DNA from: Limosilactobacillus sp.
GTDB taxonomy: Bacteria; Bacillota; Bacilli; Lactobacillales; Lactobacillaceae
Direction: 5' to 3'
Length of the DNA: 64,000 bases
NCBI RefSeq assembly: GCF_022651205.1
Contig: NZ_JALCQI010000002.1
Coordinates: 58,902-122,901 of the forward strand
Each line of letters starts with the position of its first letter. Within the stretch, counting starts at the first letter, position 1. The notes under the pieces were generated by a model, which searched no databases, had not been told where the DNA came from, and saw nothing but the letters and a program-made list of their open reading frames with translations. Below are positions 52,693 to 60,777 of this stretch, one piece after another. The translations under genes were made by a program, and so were the position numbers.

Positions 52693-52809
52693 GTGAGACT
52701 ACAACTAGTGTAGGCTCACATTTTGACGTTGAATCAAAAGAGTCTGCACTAGGGCAATCGTTTTTAATAATGATGTCCCGATGGTGTAGAGATCGTCGGG
52801 ACTTTTTTT
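52693..52809 (+). promoter_or_regulatory. trp attenuator (hairpin 1:2, putative antiterminator, terminator)
   Basis: GTGAGaCTACAactagTGTAGgCTCAC; terminator GTCCCGATGGT-gtagag-ATCGTCGGGAC-TTTTTTT (52775-52809). Confidence 0.75.
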
Positions 52810-52852
52810 GCATAGTGTCCAGGCTCGCCCACATAAAAGGAGTTTGGAATTT

Positions 52853-54061
52853 ATGAATAATCAAGAAATCAATGCTAAAGCAGAAGAAACAATGTATTAT
52901 GGTGAATTTGGCGGCCAATATGTCCCAGATGCAATCAAGCCTGCACTAGATGAAGTTACCAACTATTACAAGAAATACCAGCACAACCCACAATTTCGGA
53001 TTGAGTTAGCGGAATTACTTCGCGACTATGCCGGCCGTGCAACCCCACTCTACTATGCTGAAGGATTAACAAAATACCTTGGTGGTGCCAAAATTTATCT
53101 AAAACGTGAAGATTTGAATCACCTTGGAGCTCATAAGATTAATAATGTTTTAGGACAAATTTTATTAGCCAAACGGATGGGCAAGAAACGAATCATTGCC
53201 GAAACTGGAGCTGGTCAACACGGGGTTGCTACTGCTGCCGCTGCCACAAAATTAGGTTTGAAATGCAAGATCTATATGGGCGGATTAGATACCGACCGGC
53301 AAAAATTAAATGTTTTCCGGATGCGTCTAATGGGTGCAGAGGTTAAAGCAGCTGGCGGACCCCAAGGAGTTCTCGAAGACGCGATCCATGCTGCTCTTAC
53401 AGACTTAGCACAAAATTACCAAGATACGTACTACCTGGTTGGCTCTGCTGTTGGTCCATACCCTTATCCTGAAATGGTTCGTGATTTTCAAAGTGTAATT
53501 AGTCATGAAGCTCGGCAACAATTCCTTGATAAAGAAGGTCGGTTACCCGATGCTGTAATTGCCTGCGTGGGCGGTGGCTCTAACGCAATCGGTGCGTTTA
53601 ACAATTTCATCGACGATCCTCAAGTACGATTAATTGGTGCGGAAGGTGCAGGTAAGGGTGCGGAAACATCACAAAACGCCGCAACGATGACCAACGGAAC
53701 CGTAGGAATTAATGATGGAATGAAATCCTACCTCCTTCAAGACGAAAATGGTCAGCCACTACCTGTTTACACCATTTCCGCTGGCCTTGATTATCCTGGT
53801 GTCGGCCCAGAACATTCAATGCTTAAAGATATTAATCGAGCAGAATATTATGCGATTACTGATGATGAGGCGATAGAAGCATTCCAACTTCTTTCCAAGT
53901 TAGAAGGGATCATCCCCGCACTAGAAAGTTCTCACGCAATTGCTGAAGCAATCAAAATTGCACCGCAAATGGATAAGGATCAGCTAATAATGATTAATCT
54001 CTCTGGTCGTGGTGATAAGGATGTCCAACAAGTGGCGGATTATTTGGGTGAACAAGAATAG
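52853..54061 (+). CDS. trpB: tryptophan synthase beta subunit
   Basis: MYYGEFGGQYVPDAIKPALDEV; LKREDLNHLGAHKINNVLGQ; VGGGSNAIGAFNNF; LSGRGDKDV. Confidence 0.96.
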   Translation: MNNQEINAKAEETMYYGEFGGQYVPDAIKPALDEVTNYYKKYQHNPQFRIELAELLRDYAGRATPLYYAEGLTKYLGGAKIYLKREDLNHLGAHKINNVLGQILLAKRMGKKRIIAETGAGQHGVATAAAATKLGLKCKIYMGGLDTDRQKLNVFRMRLMGAEVKAAGGPQGVLEDAIHAALTDLAQNYQDTYYLVGSAVGPYPYPEMVRDFQSVISHEARQQFLDKEGRLPDAVIACVGGGSNAIGAFNNFIDDPQVRLIGAEGAGKGAETSQNAATMTNGTVGINDGMKSYLLQDENGQPLPVYTISAGLDYPGVGPEHSMLKDINRAEYYAITDDEAIEAFQLLSKLEGIIPALESSHAIAEAIKIAPQMDKDQLIMINLSGRGDKDVQQVADYLGEQE

Positions 54062-54074
54062 AATTATAAATTGC

Positions 54075-54118
54075 TAAACACGCCCTCGGCAGAAATAAAA
54101 TGCTGAGGGCGTGTTTTA
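54075..54118. terminator. bidirectional terminator after trpB
   Basis: aaacacgccctcggcagaaataaaatgctgagggcgtgtttt. Confidence 0.8.
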
Positions 54119-54288
54119 TGCGTTATATATTGTCGAGATCTGCTCGCCAGGAACTCGGCTAGACAACTGAGTCGAAACGTGTTCGCAGGGAAGCCCCTAT
54201 AGACAACAAACTCCCTCCCAGATGCTTTCCAGCATCCAGTCGGGAGAAATTGTTGTCTTACGGGCCTTCTTAACCTGCTCACACTCTA
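54118..54288 (-). repeat. structured 3'UTR element, copy C (after ABC substrate-binding protein)
   Basis: Sense begins at the stop codon: TAGAGTGTGAGCAGG...AGACAACAATTTCTCCC...GGGAGGGAGTTTGTTGTCT...CCTGCGAACACG. Confidence 0.7.
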
Positions 54289-55077
54289 TCTTGTAACATC
54301 ATCCCCAAAGTACTTTTGGGAGAGTTTTTTGACGGTGCCGTCTTTTTGGAGTTTCTTCAATGCTTGGTTGTAGGAAGATTGAATTGCTGAATCTTTCTTG
54401 TTAAAGAGGGCTGAAATTTTAGCCGGTTTAACTTCACTAGAAACGTCGATCATCTTGAGACCCTTGGTACTGTTCTTTTTACCATAGGCATACCATGCTT
54501 CTCGTGAATTGACTGTTCCTTCTGCCCGTCCCTGCTTTACCATTGCTAAGGAACTACTAAAATCACCATTTGGAACAAGGGTACCATGGTACTTCTTAAC
54601 AACATCGGCGTTATTAGTACCGGTACCAGCAACGATTTTCTTCCCCTTAATTTGCTTCAGGTTCTTAATCTTACTATCCTTAGGCACAATTAGGACATAC
54701 CGGGACTTAATATATGGTGTCGAGAAGTTATACTTCTTTGCACGCTCTGGGGTTTGCGTAATATTATTCATTACAACATCATATTTTCCAGAACCTAGGC
54801 CGGCCACTAATGAGTCCCATTTACTAGGAACAAACTTTGCCTTTAACCCCATTTCCTTTGCGACCGCTTTGCCGAGATCAACCTCGAATCCCGTTAACTT
54901 ATTGTTCTTCCGGTATGAATAAGGAGAGTAAGTCCCTTCAAGACCAATTGTCAGCTCTCCTTTTTGCTTTAATTCTGAATTAACTTTCGATGATGCTGCA
55001 TGAATACTAGTAATTCCGGCAGTTGTTCCCACCGTGAGTGCCACTAAGGTCACCAATACTTTTTTCCAAATTTTCAT
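54286..55077 (-). CDS. amino-acid (probably cystine) ABC transporter substrate-binding protein
   Basis: GELTIGLEGTYSPYSYRKNNKLTGFEVDLGKAVAKEMGLKAKFVPSKWDSLVAGLGSGKYDVVMNNITQTPERAKKY; SBP_bac_3 family. Confidence 0.9.
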   Translation of the reverse strand: MKIWKKVLVTLVALTVGTTAGITSIHAASSKVNSELKQKGELTIGLEGTYSPYSYRKNNKLTGFEVDLGKAVAKEMGLKAKFVPSKWDSLVAGLGSGKYDVVMNNITQTPERAKKYNFSTPYIKSRYVLIVPKDSKIKNLKQIKGKKIVAGTGTNNADVVKKYHGTLVPNGDFSSSLAMVKQGRAEGTVNSREAWYAYGKKNSTKGLKMIDVSSEVKPAKISALFNKKDSAIQSSYNQALKKLQKDGTVKKLSQKYFGDDVTR

Positions 55078-55092
55078 TTTTGATTTCTCCTT

Positions 55093-55845
55093 CTAACTTA
55101 AATTCTCCATCGTCATTGATGCAATAAAGTTCTTAATCCGGTCATTTGGATTATTCTGGGAAAAGAATTCTTCTGGACCGCCATCATAAAGAACCTGTCC
55201 TTCTTCTATAAAGACGATTTTGTCAGCGATTTGTTTAGCAAAAGCCATGTTATGGGTTACAAGAACCATCGATTGCTTCTCACGGGCCAATCTCAAAAGA
55301 ACCTTCAAAACACTTAATTCTAGCTCTGGATCAAGAGCGGAAGTTGGTTCGTCGAGGAGGAGGTACTGTGGCTTCATTGCTAGAGCTCTTGCAATTGCGA
55401 CCCGTTGTGCTTGCCCTCCTGATAGTTCATTCGGATAAACATCACTATAATCAGCCATCCCCACCTTGGTCAACAATTCTCTGGCTAACTCACTTGCCTG
55501 TTTCCGTCCCATCTTTAGGACCTGAGTAGGCCCTTCAATAACGTTATTGAGAACTGTTTTATGAGGAAAGAGATTATAATCCTGAAATACCATCCCTGTT
55601 TCCCGCCGGATTGCCAATTTTTCCTTGCTGCTAATCTTTTGACTAAAATCAATCTGGTGACCATTGAAGTCATACTGGCCACTCTCCGGCGTCACCAAAA
55701 GATTTAGTGACCGCAAAATTGTTGACTTTCCAGAACCGGACGGACCAACCATCACCGTAATTTTCCCTGCAGGAATTTCCAACGTGACATCTTTCAGGAC
55801 GTGTTTCTTACCGTAAACTTTATTAATCTGAGTTAATTTCATCAC
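55093..55845 (-). CDS. amino-acid ABC transporter ATP-binding protein
   Basis: VGPSGSGKSTILRSLN, LSGGQAQRVAIARALAMKPQYLLLDEPTSALDPE. Confidence 0.95.
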   Translation of the reverse strand: MMKLTQINKVYGKKHVLKDVTLEIPAGKITVMVGPSGSGKSTILRSLNLLVTPESGQYDFNGHQIDFSQKISSKEKLAIRRETGMVFQDYNLFPHKTVLNNVIEGPTQVLKMGRKQASELARELLTKVGMADYSDVYPNELSGGQAQRVAIARALAMKPQYLLLDEPTSALDPELELSVLKVLLRLAREKQSMVLVTHNMAFAKQIADKIVFIEEGQVLYDGGPEEFFSQNNPNDRIKNFIASMTMENLS

Positions 55846-55855
55846 ATTTCTCCCC

Positions 55856-56551
55856 TTAACTAACCCTTATCTGACTGCCTAACCGTTTCTCCAGGTAGTG
55901 CTGAATCCCTGAAAGAACCGTTGTAAACACTGCATAAATTAGCGCTACTAACGTGTACATCAATAACGGCTGATAGTTAGCTGCCGCAATTTGCTGGCTA
56001 ACTTCAAACATCTCCATAATCGTAATTGAAGCAGCCAATGAGGTGTCCTTGACCAAACTAATAAAGCTGTTTGATAGCGGTGGTAGTGCAATCCGAAGCG
56101 CCTGAGGAATAATAATCCGCCACAATACTTGCAAGCGGGTCATTCCGATTGCCGCACCAGCCTCCCATTGACCACTAGGGACTGCACTAATTGCGGCCCG
56201 AATGGTTTCCGATGCATATGCACCGGTGTTCAAGGAAAAGGTGATTATTCCTGCAGTAAACGGCTCAAGCTTGATCCCGTGAGGCAATACTCCTTTAATT
56301 CGTAAGTATGGTAGACCAAAAAAGACGATAAATAGTTGAACTAGTAAAGGGGTCGACCGGAATAGCCAAACATAGAACTGGGCAAGCCATTTAAGGAGCA
56401 TAAATAATCCATGTTGACGCGAAAGACGAATCAATGCGGTTACCAATGCAATAATTAGGCCGAAGAAGAACGAAATTAATGCTAGGGGGATCGTATATTT
56501 AAATCCCGCTGCTAAAAGTTGAGGTAACGATTCCTGAATTATTTCCCACAT
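55856..56551 (-). CDS. amino-acid ABC transporter permease
   Basis: EAGAAIGMTRLQVLWRIIIPQALRIALPPLSNSFISLVKDTSLA (EAA loop). Confidence 0.95.
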   Translation of the reverse strand: MWEIIQESLPQLLAAGFKYTIPLALISFFFGLIIALVTALIRLSRQHGLFMLLKWLAQFYVWLFRSTPLLVQLFIVFFGLPYLRIKGVLPHGIKLEPFTAGIITFSLNTGAYASETIRAAISAVPSGQWEAGAAIGMTRLQVLWRIIIPQALRIALPPLSNSFISLVKDTSLAASITIMEMFEVSQQIAAANYQPLLMYTLVALIYAVFTTVLSGIQHYLEKRLGSQIRVS

Positions 56552-56630
56552 GGTTTACTTATCCTTTCTTAACTAATTTAACTTATTTAATACCTGTTCT
56601 CATTCAACGATTATTTCAAATAAATGATCC

Positions 56631-56673
56631 AAAAAGGCGAAACTTCAAGTTAAACTTGAAATTGCGCCTTATG
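56631..56673 (-). terminator. attenuator terminator in cystine-transporter leader
   Basis: Sense: AAGGCGcAATTTCAAGTTTAACTTGAAGTTTCGCCTTTTT. Confidence 0.75.
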
Positions 56674-56703
56674 TACTTACCCCGACAATATTAGCAGGCC
56701 AAA

Positions 56704-56790
56704 TTAAATTTGGGTACGCCAAAACGTGGGTCGCATAAGACGCGATCCACAACAACAAACAACAGCGTTAACAAATTGAATGTTTTTCAT
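56704..56790 (-). CDS. Cys-rich leader peptide MKNIQFVNAVVCCCGSRLMRPTFWRTQI
   Basis: AGGAGG RBS 8 nt upstream of ATG; three consecutive TGT codons; followed by the terminator hairpin and the ABC operon; absent from the ORF track. Confidence 0.75.
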   Translation of the reverse strand: MKNIQFVNAVVCCCGSRLMRPTFWRTQI

Positions 56791-56858
56791 GACGTGTTCC
56801 TCCTAATAAAGTATGAATAGAATATAACTTATTTATAGTAAGTTGTCAACAAAAAGTT

Positions 56859-57986
56859 TTAAAGTAACGGATCATAACGAACTGAATCAGGATTCTGTGT
56901 ATCGTTAAGATATTTCTTAAATAATGGTAGCTTAAACCGTACTCTACCATTACCAGCTGGTGTGATTAGATCTTGTTGAATCATTCGTCGTCGGTATTGG
57001 TTAACATAGTTTTGTTGTTGCTTAGCTGACTTATCGTAATTCATCAGCGAAGCAATTTCGGTAGTTGACATACCATTAGCTATCCCTCGTAAGTACTTCC
57101 TATCATTAGTCGAAAGATTATCAAAAATAATATCATAACTTTGAGTGAACAGATCTTCAATATAAAGCTGCTTAATTACTTCAAAGGTTTTCTGATTTGG
57201 TTTTTGATGACTAATATTAGTAGCATTCCATAATTTATATCCAAGGAGTTGAAAAGCAAATGAATAGCCACCTGTTAATTGAGCCATTTGATGACTAAGC
57301 ATTGGTGAAAAATTAAGGTGCTTTTGATATTCATTTTCGATTTGATTAATATCTAACATTGTGGTTTGAATATGCCGCGCTCGCTTGAGAAAGGTCAACG
57401 TCTGCTCGTGCTCAATCTCATAAATCATCTGCGGTAAGCCATCAGCTACTAAGTAAAAATTTAATCTATGCCGTTTAAGATTTTGAAGCAATTGAATAAA
57501 CTCACGAGTATTCTCTTTGTGATTAAATTCATCAATAAAAATAACTACCTGCTTGTCAAGCTTGGTTAACATTTCCATGAAATTTTCAATATCTTGAGTA
57601 GTATAGTCCTCATTTGTCTTATTAAAACTTAAACTAAAACCCATGATTGAAATTGTCGAGATGTGATCAAGTAATGAATGAATCTTAAAAATGTTTTTCA
57701 ACTCGCGCCCAAACGCTTGAACCATGTGTTGGTTATTATCAATTTCCAAAATATAAGTGTTATTAAGTTGCTCAACCTGTTGTTCAACTTTGGTTAACAG
57801 TGCTGTCTTCCCCGAGCCACGGAGACCAGTAATGAAAATCACTCGATTGGGATCGCCATACTTTATAGCTTCCGCAACTGCTTGTGGGCTTTCAAAGTCA
57901 CTTTGATAATTCGGTAACATAATCTTCGGCGGAGTTCCAAAACTAGGATCAAATGGATTCCTTGGTAATTTTTCCAATCGATTCAC
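56859..57986 (-). CDS. AAA ATPase (ORC/Cdc6- or STAND-like), unknown role
   Basis: VIFITGLRGSGKTALLTKVEQQV; QVVIFIDEFNH; C-terminal winged-helix-like region. Confidence 0.75.
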   Translation of the reverse strand: MNRLEKLPRNPFDPSFGTPPKIMLPNYQSDFESPQAVAEAIKYGDPNRVIFITGLRGSGKTALLTKVEQQVEQLNNTYILEIDNNQHMVQAFGRELKNIFKIHSLLDHISTISIMGFSLSFNKTNEDYTTQDIENFMEMLTKLDKQVVIFIDEFNHKENTREFIQLLQNLKRHRLNFYLVADGLPQMIYEIEHEQTLTFLKRARHIQTTMLDINQIENEYQKHLNFSPMLSHQMAQLTGGYSFAFQLLGYKLWNATNISHQKPNQKTFEVIKQLYIEDLFTQSYDIIFDNLSTNDRKYLRGIANGMSTTEIASLMNYDKSAKQQQNYVNQYRRRMIQQDLITPAGNGRVRFKLPLFKKYLNDTQNPDSVRYDPLL

Positions 57987-57990
57987 CTTC

Positions 57991-58057
57991 TTTTACATTT
58001 CACTTTTATTTTACATTCTTTTACATTCCACTTTTATTTTACATTTTTTTACATTTC
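57991..58057. repeat. 28-bp tandem repeat, ~2.4 copies, in the promoter region of the AAA ATPase
   Basis: ttttacatttcacttttattttacattc / ttttacattccacttttattttacattt / ttttacatttc. Confidence 0.9.
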
Positions 58058-58109
58058 TGAGCAAACAAAATAGCCTCCAACTTAACTCAGTCGAAGGCTA
58101 CATATTATC

Positions 58110-58991
58110 TTAAGAATTCAATATTCTATCCAAGAAAGATTTAACATCGTCGTAGATTGTTTGACTCCAGAAGTCACGCTCATGGTTAGCGCCAGTAACA
58201 CAATAAGCTTCAACGCTAGCCCCAACTGATTCTAGCTTTTGCGCCATTTCTTCCATTTGGTGATAAGGAACAACCTTATCGGCATCACCGTGGAAAAGTT
58301 GGAACGGTGGATATTGCTTCCCATCTTCTACTTGGTAGAGCGGACTCATTTCACGCATAACTGCTGGCCACTTTTTCTTATCTGGACCAAATAGACAGAA
58401 TTTCAACAGGTCATTACCGAGAACATTTTCTGAATTTTTAAAGGTCTCTTCAACGTCCATCGGCGCAAAACAGGAAACAACGGCTGAAACAGCATCAGAT
58501 TGTTCAGTGTAATCAGCCGTCTTATACCGTGAATCATCACCGGTAAGACCAACCAACATTGCTGCGTTGGCTCCAGAAGATGTCCCCCAAATTGCAACTC
58601 GTTTAGGATCAATTGCATATTTCTTAGCGTTAGCCCGTAAAAAGCGAATTGCTGTCTTCACGTCCTGAAGAAATGCTGGGAAGGGATGGCCGTCTAGTGA
58701 GTTCCGGTGTTGAACTGTCGCTACAATATAGCCGTCATTCACAAACTGAACTAGTTGCGGGATCTTTTCACCAAGCGTTGGTAGGCGCCACGAACTTCCC
58801 TGAACAAAAACGATTAGTGGTCGTGGTTCAGTAGTATATTCACGAGGATAACGCTGCGTCCAGGGAGCTAAGATTTCGAGCTTCAGTGGTTGCCCATCAA
58901 CCGCAGCATACGTGATATTCTCAATTAAGCGAACTTGCCCACTTAGGGTTGGGTTATTGGGGATCTTATGAATTACCATTCTCTTCACCAT
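58110..58991 (-). CDS. alpha/beta hydrolase (carboxylesterase-like)
   Basis: RPLIVFVQGSSWRLPTLGEKIPQLVQFVNDGYIVATVQHRNS; RVAIWGTSSGANAAML; HGDADKVVPYHQ. Confidence 0.9.
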   Translation of the reverse strand: MVKRMVIHKIPNNPTLSGQVRLIENITYAAVDGQPLKLEILAPWTQRYPREYTTEPRPLIVFVQGSSWRLPTLGEKIPQLVQFVNDGYIVATVQHRNSLDGHPFPAFLQDVKTAIRFLRANAKKYAIDPKRVAIWGTSSGANAAMLVGLTGDDSRYKTADYTEQSDAVSAVVSCFAPMDVEETFKNSENVLGNDLLKFCLFGPDKKKWPAVMREMSPLYQVEDGKQYPPFQLFHGDADKVVPYHQMEEMAQKLESVGASVEAYCVTGANHERDFWSQTIYDDVKSFLDRILNS

Positions 58992-59664
58992 CCATTGTAA
59001 TAAAGGTCTTCTTAATAATATTTAGAGCTGAATCAAACTCGTAAAGGATCGGTTTACCATTAGGAACCTCAACCTGATCAATTTGATCATCCGGAATTTG
59101 ATCAAGATATTTAATTAATGCACGTAAAGAACTACCGTGAGCAACAATTAGCTGGTTCTTCCCGTCAAGTAGCCGTGGAGCGATCTGATCCTGCCAGTAA
59201 GGTAACAAGCGTTTCTGGGTCATTGCGAGACTCTCACTATACGGCATCTTCACTCCAAGCCGATCATACCGTCGCTCGTGCTGACGATGAGTTAGTTTAG
59301 GCGGAACTTCGCTGTAGCCACGTCGCCAGCGGTGGAGTTGTTCCGCGCCAACTTCTTCCTTAACTTTGGCTTTATTTAAGCCACTAAGGGCTCCATAATG
59401 ACGTTCGTTTAGTCGCCAGGTCTTATGAACGGGGATGAATAATTGGTCAACCCGATCCAGGATAATATTCATCGTTTTAATGGCTCGAGACATATAAGAA
59501 GTATGGGCATCAGCAAACTCTAATCCCATCTTTGCTAATTCTTCACCAACTAGTTCTCCTTGTTCAATTCCTTTTTCCGTTAACGGAACATCTGTCCATC
59601 CGGTAAAAATATTATCACGGTTAGCTTGGCTTTGACCATGACGAACTATTACTAACTTTACCAT
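58966..59664 (-). CDS. gpmA: 2,3-bisphosphoglycerate-dependent phosphoglycerate mutase
   Basis: VKLVIVRHGQSQANRDNIFTGWTDVPLTEKG; RLNERHYGALSGLNKA. Confidence 0.95.
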   Translation of the reverse strand: MVKLVIVRHGQSQANRDNIFTGWTDVPLTEKGIEQGELVGEELAKMGLEFADAHTSYMSRAIKTMNIILDRVDQLFIPVHKTWRLNERHYGALSGLNKAKVKEEVGAEQLHRWRRGYSEVPPKLTHRQHERRYDRLGVKMPYSESLAMTQKRLLPYWQDQIAPRLLDGKNQLIVAHGSSLRALIKYLDQIPDDQIDQVEVPNGKPILYEFDSALNIIKKTFITMDGEENGNS

Positions 59665-59811
59665 TCTCAGCCACTCCTTTGCACCCTTCTATGATACAGC
59701 AATTGTGTATGATTGAACAGGGTCACTCCTTGCAGGAAGTAGCTTTTAATCGTGACATAAAAATCGCCACATCGACTTTTATCTAAGTTGAAATGACGAT
59801 TATCTTTGAAA

Positions 59812-60777
59812 TTACTTTTCATTCAACATTACTGAAAATTCAATGTCTTGGTCTGCTGGGATATGGTACTGCTTTTCAACATCAGCACCCCAGCTATCAA
59901 TTCCACCAACACCACGAACGGCACCAGCAATCACAAGGACAGTTCGCCGCGCTAAGGGAAGTTCTTCAATATGGGTTGCCGATTCAAGTTCTTCAGCAGT
60001 ATATGGCAAACAACTAAAGTTAAAGGGCTTATCTACTTGTCCGACCTTTAGTGAAAATGGTGCAGTTGAGTGATCAGCATTATTTTCCGTTATTTCCCGG
60101 GTAATTTTTAGCTGCTTCGTTTTCATGTGCATCCCGTTTTCCTGAGGAACAAGGTACTTAGCTACCGGAAGGCCATCAACATGGTATTTCCCAGGTTGAG
60201 CACCGGCCATTCGGTCAGGATAGGTTTCACCAGAAAGACCCTCATAGTCAAAACTGGTTGCCGTAGTTGGCATGATAAACCGTAAGCCAAATACTGGAAG
60301 CTCTGGCAAATCTGGATGACCAAAGTAATGGGCTGTCAATTTAATTTGACCGTTAGCAGACACTAAGTATGTAACTGTAACCTTAGTTGCTGGAACAGTC
60401 AAGGTTTCATAGGTAAACCTAATTTTGACATTATCAGCTGTTTCGTGGTTAGAAAATTGGTTTGTCTCTGGAGCGATTGGTAGTTTTTCAAAGTGATGAT
60501 CATCAACCGTCAAGTCAGTCTGATCATTAAGACACTTCGTAAAGGTATCTGCAGCTAACCATTGTGCCGACTTGATGTTGAAGCCACTTCCCCGATCATT
60601 ATCGGTGGTTGCCCGCCAAAATGTTGGTGTTGGAACACGGTAAAGCCATTCCTTGCCGTTTAGTTTCAGCGATTCTAAGCCGCCTTTTTCGTAACTGAAG
60701 ATATAGTGAAAGCCATCGCCACCAATTCCCAGCGTTCCGTCACCGTAGATCACGTGTAATTTATTTGTGTAAGCCAT
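59812..60777 (-). CDS. lacM: beta-galactosidase small subunit
   Basis: [47 protein letters not shown]; overlaps lacL end. Confidence 0.95.
   Translation of the reverse strand: MAYTNKLHVIYGDGTLGIGGDGFHYIFSYEKGGLESLKLNGKEWLYRVPTPTFWRATTDNDRGSGFNIKSAQWLAADTFTKCLNDQTDLTVDDHHFEKLPIAPETNQFSNHETADNVKIRFTYETLTVPATKVTVTYLVSANGQIKLTAHYFGHPDLPELPVFGLRFIMPTTATSFDYEGLSGETYPDRMAGAQPGKYHVDGLPVAKYLVPQENGMHMKTKQLKITREITENNADHSTAPFSLKVGQVDKPFNFSCLPYTAEELESATHIEELPLARRTVLVIAGAVRGVGGIDSWGADVEKQYHIPADQDIEFSVMLNEK

Noticed and set aside
52690-52810. T-box riboswitch as explanation for the trpB leader
   Set aside because: No T-box bulge motif (AGGGTGGNACCGCG-like) or specifier-loop domain; a short leader ORF with two Trp codons explains it better.
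52634-52918. 94-aa minus ORF
   Set aside because: Antisense to the trp leader and trpB start.
54064-54282. 72-aa minus ORF (MSRLRRPVRQQFLPTGCW...)
   Set aside because: Lies within the structured element copy C and the trpB terminator; explained by the repeat.
57991-58057. CRISPR array
   Set aside because: Contiguous tandem repeats without unique spacers; no cas genes in the window.
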